From: Spirogloea muscicola
Lineage: Eukaryota; Streptophyta; Zygnematophyceae; Spirogloeales; Spirogloeaceae
Length of the DNA stretch: 64,000 bases
Reading direction: 5' to 3'
Assembly (NCBI GenBank): GCA_009602725.1
Contig: WELB01000040.1
Span: forward strand, 410,548-474,547
In this document: in pieces, positions 45,345-55,554 of the stretch
Layout of the letters: each line of letters opens with the position of its first letter
Position numbering within the stretch: position 1 is the stretch's first letter
Made by a program: the position numbers and the translations under genes
The notes under the pieces: model-generated
Databases searched by the model: none
What the model saw: only the letters and a program-made list of their open reading frames with translations
Told to the model about the DNA's origin: nothing

Positions 45345-48300
45345 CATGTCCGCCGCTACTTTCGTCGACCATGTTAACGGCCAAAGCCCAGCACCGCGAG
45401 GAGCTTGGCCAGACCACGGCCGTCGCCGGCACGGCGCTGTCACGGCGTGTGCGCCGTCAGACGAGGCCGCAGGCGGCGGCCGCGCCGAGCGCCGCCGCGG
45501 CCAGCGCCGCGNNNNNNNNNNNNNNNNNNNNNNNNNNNNNNNNNNNNNNNNNNNNNNNNNNNNNNNNNNNNNNNNNNNNNNNNNNNNNNNNNNNNNNNNN
45601 NNNNNNNNNNNNNNNNNNNNNNNNNNNNNNNNNNNNNNNNNNNNNNNNNNNNNNNNNNNNNNNNNNNNNNNNNNNNNNNNNNNNNNNNNNNNNNNNNNNN
45701 NNNNNNNNNNNNNNNNNNNNNNNNNNNNNNNNNNNNNNNNNNNNNNNNNNNNNNNNNNNNNNNNNNNNNNNNNNNNNNNNNNNNNNNNNNNNNNNNNNNN
45801 NNNNNNNNNNNNNNNNNNNNNNNNNNNNNNNNNNNNNNNNNNNNNNNNNNNNNNNNNNNNNNNNNNNNNNNNNNNNNNNNNNNNNNNNNNNNNNNNNNNN
45901 NNNNNNNNNNNNNNNNNNNNNNNNNNNNNNNNNNNNNNNNNNNNNNNNNNNNNNNNNNNNNNNNNNNNNNNNNNNNNNNNNNNNNNNNNNNNNNNNNNNN
46001 NNNNNNNNNNNNNNNNNNNNNNNNNNNNNNNNNNNNNNNNNNNNNNNNNNNNNNNNNNNNNNNNNNNNNNNNNNNNNNNNNNNNNNNNNNNNNNNNNNNN
46101 NNNNNNNNNNNNNNNNNNNNNNNNNNNNNNNNNNNNNNNNNNNNNNNNNNNNNNNNGGAGGCTGCCGAGGCGAGGGATCTGGCCCGAGCCGCCGCCGCCA
46201 AGGGCGACCGCCGCGGCGGGAGCCGCGGTGGCGGTGGTGGTGGCGGCGCCGAGGTGGCCGCCGCGGCGACCAGGGACGACTTCGTGTACGGGCCGTACGG
46301 GCCGTACGCGTACCGCGCGCGCGTCAAGGGCAAGCTGGTGCGCGGCGACCTCTCGATGCCGCACGCCGTGCACCTCTTCTCCACCATTGCCGACGACGCC
46401 GGTGCGTCTGCCACCAACCCTGAACCCTAACCCCCTAACCCCCTAAAAAATCTTAACCCCACTCAGGCTCACCTCATCAACCTCCGGCTTCAGACGAAAC
46501 CCCAACTTTTCAAACCCTTTGGACCGAAAACTCCTAAATTCTAAACACTGACCCTAAACCCTGAACCCTAAGTCCTCAGCACCTTGGTCCTTGAGGCCCG
46601 ACCTCTAGCCCCTGGCTGCCGTTCGAGCCCCTCTGCCCCGAGCTTTCCATAGATCATGACCGGCCTCGCTAGGATTTTACTAATTTGGCCCCTTGGATAT
46701 CTTAGGGTTAGGGTTAGGGTTTAGCTCCACTAAATCCTGGGAGTGTTTTTCTCCACCTCGAGCACTGGACTTCTGAAGCACTTCAAGACCTGACTCTGGC
46801 TCCGGAGCTCATCTGGAGGCACTGAAGCTTCCGGCGCTGAGCCTTAGGTTGCTGGCTGCCCAGAGGCCACCGCTTTCAGACTAGCGCAGGTCCACAAGCA
46901 GCCCTCTCGAGAACTGACGCCCGGCAGCGGTCGTGGCCGGGCACGCGGGTAGGGCGGCAGAGCAGGAGGAGGTCAATCGCAACATCATGAAGCAGGCGTA
47001 TGAGGCGGCGCTGGACGCCATGGACCCTGGCGACGCCGTCGGTTTCTACTTTGCATTCGTGCGCAGTACGCGGAGCCGCACCCGCCAGGTCCAAACCCTC
47101 TCCTCTTTGACGTGCCGCCACCTGCACGACATGCTTCACTGTTGACTTGTTGGGTCATCCTCTAAAAGTCAGGTAGGGGAATTGGTGATGTGAAGTTAGA
47201 GAACATATTGGTGAGACGTCTGCCCTATGTGAGCTCTTCTAGTAGCTGCCTTGACACCTAAGTGCTGAGTCTGGCTGGTGGAGCTCAGCAGTTGCCATGG
47301 CAGGAGTGGACTCTTGTTGCGCAGCTGGCCGCCCAGCCCGCGAACAGGGCAGACGACTTCGACCTGCTGCAGGAGGTGCACCACCTTTCCTGCAGCAAGG
47401 CTACAACGGTCAGCTGTGCTGACTTAGGTATTCGTGTCCCAAAGTGTGAGGTTTGATACTTGGTGAAGGCTAGGGTCCAGACTCTAGGGCCTCATCATGA
47501 ACTTGTGTTTTAGAGCTTAAGGCCTTTCTCAAATTGCGCAGCTCGGGATGCTGAATGTCATGCCCTTTGTTGCTTGCATCCGCTTTTCTTCTATAGATGG
47601 ACACAAGGGCCCGATCAAAGCTGGCACAGTGCGTTGCATGGTATCGGCCCGATCTTGCCTACGTCAGGAAGCCATCTTTCCAGGTGAGTCCTAGTATACA
47701 GCCTTATGACTTTGCCACAGTCCAATAAATGCTTTTCATGAGGAAGGTACTGCAGCAAGTGAGCATTCATATTTTAGAAAAATGACGTGGATGTGACTGG
47801 TTCGGGCTGTGCAGTAAGATTTCAGTTTCCAGAAAAATGTTTCCATGCTTAAGCTTGCCTCTGCAGTCTCAGGGTCGTCAAAGCAAGTCTGCTACAGGAA
47901 CCTCAAGATCATGGGGTTTTAGAAATTGCGGGGTCTTGGTTCGTGATTAAGGACATCTGTCGTCTTGAGGTGCACAGGTGCGCTTTGAGCCGCAGGATGT
48001 ATTCTTTGATACGTTTTTGTCGGAGCTGGATCCTCAGCGGGACAGCAGGCCAGCGGGGGGCCTCTATGCCACACTGCTGGCTACATTGGGGCTTCGCGTA
48101 TTCGTGGGTCGGGAAGCTGTGCTGGAGAGGTTTGAGCAGGCTACTGAGGCTGAGCGGATAGCTTGCTTGGGCACGGTCTTTGCTGCACTGCCAGTGGATG
48201 TCCTAGGGCCGCTTGGAAGCCATGGCATGTCCACTTATGGCACGGCAGAGGCTTGCTGCATGGACCAATCAGAGGATGTCGACAAAGACAGCGATCACCA

Positions 48301-48658
48301 GCCGGCGGCGAGCGATGAGCTCGAGTGGCGAGGGCAGGACAACGAAAGTGCGGCAGAAGCTTCGTGCGCTGCTCTTGATGATGCTGGCGACGACTCTGGT
48401 GATGACGAGTTTGCAGGCCCATCTTTGGCTGACATCCTGCGTGAGGAGGAGGACAATGAAGGGGCGAGCGGGTCTGCCTACTACGTTGACGATGATGAGG
48501 ATGACGACGGTAGCAGATTGGCAAACGAGGACGCTCCAAGAGTAGAGCAGCGTCTGAAAGTTGCCATCTCGCCATACGATTGTACTCGCCTGCTCCGTGA
48601 GCTCACGCTTGTACGGGCGCAGTATGAAATGTCGGACACTGCAAGGACTGGTCATTGA
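45345..48658 (+). CDS. Unrecognised conserved-looking protein with acidic C-terminus (gapped)
   Basis: Exon chain after the gap: 46157-46401 (5' end in the gap), 46928-47088, 47304 to 47375 or 47408, 47597-47683 and 47978-48658. All junctions keep one frame. Before the gap an ATG at 45345 or 45371 opens an Arg/Ala-rich start. Visible segments are DDFVYGPYGPYAYRARVKGK, SMPHAVHLFSTIADDA, EVNRNIMKQAYEAALDAMD, EWTLVAQLAAQPANRADDF, RSKLAQCVAWYRPDLAYVRK and VRFEPQDVFFDTFLSELDP. A long acidic, probably disordered tail (Asp/Glu-rich, about residues 270-390 of the visible part) is followed by a short KVAISPYDCTRLLRELTLV end. I do not recognise the family. The last exon is 681 bp. Intron 46402-46927 contains telomere-like repeats. 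Confidence 0.65.
45512..46156. other. Assembly gap (645 N)
   Basis: Run of N inside the 5' part of the unrecognised gene. It is flanked by Ala/Arg-coding GC-rich sequence on one side and Gly/Ala-coding sequence on the other. The true length is unknown. Confidence 0.99.
46418..46724. repeat. Interstitial telomere-like repeats, both orientations
   Basis: Degenerate CCCTAA-type units at 46418-46445 and 46545-46573 (ACCCTAA, CCCCTAA, ACCCTGAACCCTAA). Further on, at 46702-46724, there are three TTAGGG units and one TTTAGGG in the opposite orientation. All lie within one intron (46402-46927). Converging short arrays of this kind resemble interstitial telomeric sequences left by repair or by old end-joining. 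Confidence 0.75.
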
Positions 48659-51085
48659 CTTCTCTCGAGCTTTTGGCCTAAAGTATCTGCTGATTCTCTC
48701 AAGTCTTAGCAATCATCAATTAGATTTGCAACCACTGCCCACCACCTTGACCTTTTGCTTGGTGCAGCACGCGCTCAGAAGCTGTGGAGGATTGCAAGTG
48801 TCTTCCTATGACTGCACACTGGATGTGACTTAGGATGCTGCCTCGCAAGCTTCCTAGAACAGCTCATTCCTCATCACGCACTTGACAATGTTGTTTGGGC
48901 AAGCTAATCACACATGGTCACTTGCTTCGAGGATTTCAACGTTGTCTAGTAATTTATTGCGAAGAGTAGACGTCTCCTGCCACATTACAATGACAGCAAG
49001 CTGCACTAGCATGCAGAATATTGGAAGTTGCAGACAGACGCCAAGGTGGGAACAGAGGCTTGCTCACAAGAGCAACGTTGACAGTTCTATGACATGTATA
49101 TGATGCTTCGAGGAGAACGTGGTACAATTTTGCGGAGTTTAAGTGAACAAGCATAGAAGTATCAAATCATGCAGGTCGTGGAGCTCTATCAGACCCTTCT
49201 GCTGCTTTCAGATGAACGTAAGATCAAAGGTGCATCAGGCAAGCAAAGCTACAATCTGTCGATTATAGTAAGCGCAGGTCATGGCCTCAAACTTCTTTAA
49301 GTAAGCCCTCAGACAGGGAAGAAACGAAGCACGTGTTCTGGAGGTAGTCGAAGCCAATGAAATCTTTTGAAGGTCACTACTTCGTAGATGACATGAAAAC
49401 AAGCTCATGGCCATGGTGTGTTTCCAACGTAAGTGAAGCTAATCTATACACATGCAAGCTATTGCGGAGTGCCCTAAGGACTGGCATCCAGTAAGTTGGA
49501 CGCAGCCCTATGATTTGACCGAAAGGAGCAAATCAGATCTCTACAAAGCCAGCAACAATTTGCGCCTACAATCTGCGCCACACTAAGTCATGCTGCGCAA
49601 ACTTTAGAACACTGCACAGGTTTGACAGAGAACTTCTGCTTGGACAAGCTGCCTCCATCAATAGCTCCTCTTGCAGCAGAGTAAGCTATGCTACTGTAAC
49701 GATCCGAAGAAGCATTTCAGGCTGCTCAACGGAACTGGTACTTCATTGTCGGATGTTGGGTGTTGGAGAAGCTCTAGCTGCTGCTTAGGCGTGCCTCCAA
49801 CTCACTGCTCTTAGTGCGGCAAGTCACCGTTGCGCCTGCCAGTATATGGTAGAGGAATGCCAGACACGCTCCATGCTTGTATGGTACCAATAAGGAATTG
49901 AATTTGTCTCTTACTTATTTCTCAGCTCTTTCTGTTGCGTATTGACGTCTGGTATGCAGCCACAGGCTATCCCTGGCCAGTCTTGCAGGCTGTCACCACC
50001 TTGCCAGTGCGCAGGTTTGGCTATCCGTGCAGGCCCTGCAGGTGCCTCATGCGTGACTGCCCTCGTTGTGTCGCACTTCGACGTGTTGAGCGCCTCCTGA
50101 AATCTCTCAATTGCATGGCAGTTGTACTTTTCCTCGCGTGCATTGGAGGCTTGTAGTACGTGCTCCCATCTCCAGAAGTTGGCAGCATGGACACTGCATC
50201 TTCTTTACAACAAGTGCCTGAAGTCCCAACTATGGTAGAATTGGGCTCAGGAGTTACTGTTGTGTGTCTACTGTGTACGTTAGGAGTCGACCAATTTGAG
50301 TCGAGTTCTTCATGTGTAGTGGACGCAGAGAGTTGAAACTTTGAGGTTTATCTTCTTTGATTGTAAGGACTTCATATAGCCTCTAAAAGTTCATGGACAT
50401 AGCGAGCTCATCGACATGGTCAGATGGGCAAGGTCGAGTTGCCGAGGATATTGCATAGACAGCGAGAGGAGTTGAAGCACGACATAGGATCCTCATATCC
50501 GCCTCAGGCGAGGAAGGTATTACCACAAAGCAGCAGCCGTGCCGAGCGACCTTGGCTGAGGTTGGCACACCACTGACTGGACAAACGACTGGACTGAGTG
50601 ACAACTTGGGCTCTCTTGAGGGACGGAGTGCGTATTTGAGTGATGGAGGGCCTGCGAGGCCAAGTACAATTACAAGCACTTGAGGAAAAGACTTTCAATT
50701 TTGAAATCCAGCAAACTTTGTTACGAGCATCACAAAGAATAGGTCCCAGCTCTGGACAGCCACTGAGGGCTTGGCGCTTTGCGCCACGCAGAGGGTTGAA
50801 TGCAAAGGCTCCAATAATGGTTTGCACAACGCCAGTAGCGATGGCAAGAGAGCGAGCGCGCATGCCCGCAGCCAGCAACGGCAACAGCCTAGTAATGACT
50901 GAAAGACAGAGCCTATGGGCCCTGTGCTCCGGTCAGCACCTGGCTGCTGGGATATGGACTAGCCGCCTGGCGTGCCACACAGCACGCTTCTAGGCTAGTT
51001 AGACTGATAATTGGGAACCACCATACTCTAATACACCATGGAGCTGAGGGTTTTATAAAGTATCGGGTCGGCCAAATGGGGCCAG
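48659..51085. other. Intergenic, no recognised gene; one LINE tail and the F 3' flank
   Basis: 48660-50600 holds only short ORFs without motifs. At 50630-50690 a minus-oriented LINE tail end is visible (TGAGTGATGGAGGG and GGCCAAGTACAA). At 50924-50939 lies the conserved root-cap 3'-flank motif belonging to copy F. The minus ORF 50504-50884 has no family I recognise. Confidence 0.5.
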
Positions 51086-52574
51086 TTAAAGGAGCATCTT
51101 ACGAGAAGAAGCGCCAGCGTGCTGCCCAGCACGTCTGGTGGTAGTCTTAGAGGTGCCAAAGCGCGAGAACTTGCAGTCGGTGGCCAGGAGGCTGGATGTG
51201 AGATAGTCCTCGGGTTCGCCGTCGAGGTAGCCATTGCCGTCGGGGCCGGCGACCTGCCAGACCTGAAGCAGCGGGCTCCACTCGCGCACGTAAGCAAAGT
51301 GGCGATCCTTCTGGTCGGCCCGGAACGTCTGGCCGAGCACGCCGTGAGGGTTGGACGACAGGCCCACGGCTGACACCATGTCCACGGAGAAGTGCACGTA
51401 TGAGTCTGCCGCAGTGCGCAGCTCAGGGACCTCAGGCCGCAACTTGAGCACCAGGTCTGCGACGCCCACGACGGAGAGCTCGTAGCGATCGACGTCGTCA
51501 TCGCCGTCCAGGCCGTGGCCGAGGAAGGTGAGCGCCACTGCTGCGTCGCGAGTCACGAAGCGCTCGCCCTCGGCGAGGCGCACGGCGCGGCCGTCGACGT
51601 GGATGGAGTGCATGTAGCCTGCGCCGCGCTCGGGCTCGGCGCCGCCTCGCGCTGCCAGGACGACACTGTGGCCGTCGGACAGCACACCGAGCTGCTTGAT
51701 CCACGAGTATGTGTTGGGCCCTTCCACGCGGCCATCCAGATGCATGTTCACCTGCAGCCTCTCGTCTGTCACCATGCAGTAGTCGTTACCGGGCGCGCCT
51801 GCAGGAGAGCAAGCAGGACGCGACAATCAGTCAGACATATGATCGATCTCATCGTCACGCAGGTAGGAAAGTTGTCTCGAGCAGCTGAAATCACGTCAGT
51901 GCGTTCCATGCATAAGTAAGCATGTAATATTGTAAGCATGCTCCAAAGGAGAGGCCGAGCAGGACGCCAAATTGCAACGCTGCACATAGGGAGCGCGTTG
52001 GTGCGTGAAGCTCACCGGTGAAGTCGAAGGCGACAGAGTCGGCGCCGGTGAAGTGGGGGTCGCCCTTGACGCCGGCACCCTTGCACTTGGTGGAGTCCAG
52101 TGAGGCGGGCTTGAGGCAGAAGGGCCCGACATTGTACTGCTGCTCCTTGTTACAGTTGCCGCTAGAGTCCTGAATGTTGTCGCCCGTTGTGTCGCCATTG
52201 CTGCACGAGCCTATAACGGAGCACGACGAGCCGGAGGGCGCGGACACCAGCTTGACGAAGCAGCCCTGGAACTTGTTCTGGAACGGCGCGAGCCAGTCGA
52301 AGAGGACCTCGAAGTAGCCATTGGAGTCCGTGGTGGCGGTGTAGACGGTGGACGTCTTGGCGCCATTGACGAGGCAGTAGGACTGAACCGTGGCGCCCTT
52401 GACGTAGGCGTCGCCCTGGCTGGCGTTGTACGTGCCCGTCCAGCAGGTGTTACAGAAGACGACGCCGGAGCCGTACCAGGTCGCGGCGGCGGGCGCGGCG
52501 CCCAGCGCCAGGACCAGCGCCGCGGCCAGCAGCAGCGTGGCGGCGGCGTTCGGGGCGACGGTGGTGGCGGCCAT
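51086..52574 (-). CDS. Secreted Ole e 1-like/root-cap domain protein, copy F
   Basis: Exon 1 is 52574-52016 and exon 2 is 51798-51086, giving 423 aa. It lies about 13.5 kb from the rest of the array, beyond PMI and the unrecognised gene. The signal peptide MAATTVAPNAAATLLLAAAL is shared with copy C, as is the 5' flank just upstream (GGCTTTGCGGCTGTACTGGA in + coordinates at about 52580 and 32370). The root-cap exon is closer to copies D and E (SDGHSVVLAARGGAEPERGA), so it is another mosaic. Phase-1 intron of 217 bp. Complete and apparently functional. Confidence 0.93.
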
Positions 52575-52985
52575 GGCGGGCTTTGCGGCTGTACTGGAGC
52601 TGTGGGCCGGGGTGGGCTGGGGCGGGCTGGCTGGGGGGCTGGTTTGGTGTTTGGGGGGCAGGGGGGGGGGGCTTTCTAGTGGGCGCCCCGCCGGCCCGCC
52701 AGCAGTGCCAGGGGCCCTGCCAGCGGGCCGGGTCACCCTGGCCAGGGTGCATCAGCACCAAGCCCCGGGCCCAGGCAGCAGGATCTCGTCCGATGCGCCA
52801 GCGCGGTGTATCTGGTTGGCTGTGCCGCCCCTGGACGTTCCCGCATAACGACGCCCAGGGGCGGGCCGCCGGCCGTGGCGGCATAGCCCCCTGGCTCTGC
52901 TGCAGCCCCTGGCTGCCATTCGCCGCCGCTGCTGGCTCCAGGGGGCTGGCTGGAGTGCAAGGCTCCACGACCGCACCGCGTCCTT
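52575..52985 (-). promoter_or_regulatory. GC-rich upstream region of copy F
   Basis: G-rich 5' flank, including a G homopolymer near 52660-52671 similar to the G run that borders the gap between copies C and D. The first 30 bp match the flank of copy C. Overlapping ORFs on both strands are composition-driven. Confidence 0.5.
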
Positions 52986-52989
52986 TGCT

Positions 52990-53235
52990 TTGCTTGTTTG
53001 TCCATTTGGGCTGGCCTCACAGCCGTTGCCTTACATCAAAATCTGTTACTTTCCTTGTCTGCAATAAGACTATGGACGGGCTCTCGTTGATGGCAGAAGG
53101 GGCTTAAGATCTGCCGTTCAGTATCTGACAAACGACTGGCGACCTCTACTTGCTGGCCCGTCGTCAGTGGTCGGGTCGGCGTAGTAGCAGGTATGTACAT
53201 CTACGGATGTGCTTGCCTTTGGTACTCGGCCACTA
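52990..53235 (+). mobile_element. LINE 3' end remnant
   Basis: Hairpin TTTGGGCTGGCCTCACAGCC at about 53007-53026. It is followed by a second element end with GGCAGAAGG...CTGCCGTTCAGTATCTG..., then the decayed ORF2 terminus (DLYLLARRQ) and the GTACTCGGCCACTAG tail. Confidence 0.5.
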
Positions 53236-53239
53236 GCCC

Positions 53240-54460
53240 TGTCGTGCCGTATCCCGTCGACGGCCTATTTGTGTCGATCTGACTAGGACAGCTGACCTGG
53301 CCTGACACGTGTGTCTCACGGCTGAGTCACACAGTTTTGGATGTGAATCGAGCCAGGGATGGGGACCTCTTCAGACCGAAGTTGAGGCAGCCGCTCATCA
53401 ATATCTACCTTAACAATGTGATGGCGCGATGACGACGAATTGACAACAACCCTTGCGACGAAGGGACCTACAAGGGCCCAAGCCCACGCACAACGGCAAC
53501 CGTCCGATTGTGGAACGGAAGGCTGAAGCTCACCACCCGAGGGGCTGATCGACCACCTGGGTCCGGTGGTTGGCTCACGAAGGGCCGGCCAACCAGCTTA
53601 GCTAACCAGCGTAGCCGGCCGAACCTGGCCTATTAGGCAGCGCTAGGATCTCTTCAGAGCTCGGCCCAAGCCGGGCGAGCAGCCCAAGCCGAGCAGTTCG
53701 AACGGCAAGTCTCACGCTCTTGTTGCGAGCCACGCCTGCGCCAACGCCGCGCCATAGAAGCGTAACGCCTTGGGCAGGAGCCGCAGCAGCTAGTGAACCT
53801 TCGCTTGGACCCGCTTGCGACTGCGAGAAGTCGTGGTGACTCTGCGCTGAGCAGCCTTTGACGCATTGTGCTGTCTGTCACGAGCACATTACACCAAAGC
53901 GCTAGTTCTTGCATTTCCTCAGTTACAATTGTCGACCGAAGGCTAGTGGCATCATGACCGTGTAGCAACTGTTAACCTTGCCGTACCAAAATCTTGTGGA
54001 CAAGGTACTGCATAAATTGCTTGCTTGAACAATCTGGCAAATATTGCTTCGTGTGTACATTCCTACATCTTGCCTCTTCTGCATCGAGTTACCAAAGCCG
54101 TATTACAACCGATCTGGTGACTAAAGCCGTGATACGATCGATTTGGTGACTAAAGCCGTGATTCGATTGATCTGGTTACCAAAGCCGAGGCATTACCTAT
54201 TATTCTATCATCTCTGAGTCCGACTCATCTCGTTGAAGTAACAGGTTAACATTTGGACCTTTTAATGTTTCCATCGACATTGCATGTGATCAATGATCGT
54301 CGACGCTGGCCTCTTATCAGACTGCCTTTCTTTGTCAGCCTGGCCAATGCAACCAACTTCTTATTCGGTTTGTGTATTACATAGTCTGCATACGTCAGCA
54401 TTTGTCTCTATCTAGACCATCGATGCCATCTCGTATAGACGCCCTCTCGCATGACAGCCC
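53240..54460. other. Intergenic with a 29-bp tandem repeat; no gene recognised
   Basis: Short ORFs only. The minus-strand ORF 53654-53968 (104 codons) has no motif I can name. The tandem repeat is described separately. Confidence 0.45.
54088..54187. repeat. 29-bp tandem repeat, 3.4 units
   Basis: Units at 54088-54116, 54117-54145, 54146-54174 and a partial one to 54187. Each begins GTKACYAAAGCCG and ends GATYTG. Units differ by a few substitutions. Confidence 0.85.
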
Positions 54461-54469
54461 CTCCATCGA

Positions 54470-55150
54470 TCAGAAGAGGCTCTATAGCTGCTGCCTCCGG
54501 GTCTAGGCGGAGTGCCTCTTTCCCGGCTGCGAATTACTCGGACTTGCTGCTGCTCAGCCGTGGTCACCGAGCTTTCCTTTGTGTCGCCTCGTGTCTAGCT
54601 GTGTAGCTTTTCTTCTCGGCACCTTGTTTGGCTCTTCGGATTTTGTTTGTTTTGGGCTGGCTTTGCCAGCCCCTCTTCTCTACGGGCGAGCAATTTCTTT
54701 CCTGCTTTGCAGCAGGCCTCTCAGCGTCACTTCGATCCTGCTTCTACTGCTGTCTGAAAGTGAAGTTGTTACTTTACATGAGACGTTGGCTGAGAAAGGC
54801 CAGCCCGAAAATCGTTCGACAAGGTCCGCAGGGGCCGGAGAGCACCAATCAAAGAGCTGGGCAATTGGCTATGACGAATGAGTGCTCAATGACCCCTAGT
54901 CTACAGCCGCAGGTCGAAGTAGCTAGCTGCTCAAATATAGCGCCACGTCGAAAACCAGAAGCAGCAGCTGAAATGCGGCTTCCCACAGATGCACGGCAAG
55001 TGCCTGAGTGCGCAGGAGCGAGACTGAGAGACGCATTTGGCACACTACGTCAGTGACCTGGCGCATTAGGGCCGGGCTGCTCGCCCTGCTGGCTTGACGC
55101 TTGTGACGCAAATGGGCGGGGTGACGAAGGGTACTCAGTAGTCATCCTTT
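54470..55150. mobile_element. LINE 3' ends, tail to tail
   Basis: 54470-54700 is plus: IAAASGSRRSASFPAANYSD then LLLLSRGH, followed by the type-1 tail hairpin GGGCTGGCTTTGCCAGCCC (54654-54672). 54790-55110 is minus: an ORF2 terminus remnant with CQMRLSVSLLRTQALAVHLW and a tail with GAAAGGCCAGCCC near 54793. Both are truncated. Confidence 0.55.
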
Positions 55151-55554
55151 CTTCTCTCGGCATAGAGCCATGATGCCCAGGACGACGCTTCTGTTACGGA
55201 TAGGTCGGTAGCTTAGCCACAAAGTTGAAACCGGAGAGTCTGTCTCGGCACGAATGGTGGCACTCAATGAAGAAAAACTTGGATTGACAAAGCTTTCGGC
55301 CGTTGCAACTGGCAGGGCCATTGCTCAGCAGCTCATTTTTCCATGGCCAGCAGGACGTACTTGCTATTTCGCGCCACCAGTCCCAATTCCTCACGCACCA
55401 TAATGGTCTGAAGTGCTTGCCAGCAGAGCCAGCGGGTCCTTCCCTGTGTGACACTCTCTGCAGCTCTCGACGATATGGTGCACCTTGAGCCGCGTCCTCG
55501 GCGATTGGTGTAAGAGTAATAAACCCGAGCACGCAAGCGCAGTCTAAGGACGGG

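Noticed and set aside
45237-46446. Long ORFs in several frames across 45.5-46.2 kb
   Set aside because: They are created by the 645-N gap. Only the frame continuing into EAAEARDLAR and DDFVYGPYG is supported by downstream exons.
53654-53968. 104-codon minus-strand ORF, considered as a retroelement gag remnant
   Set aside because: No zinc knuckle, protease or terminal repeat could be seen; not enough to name an element.
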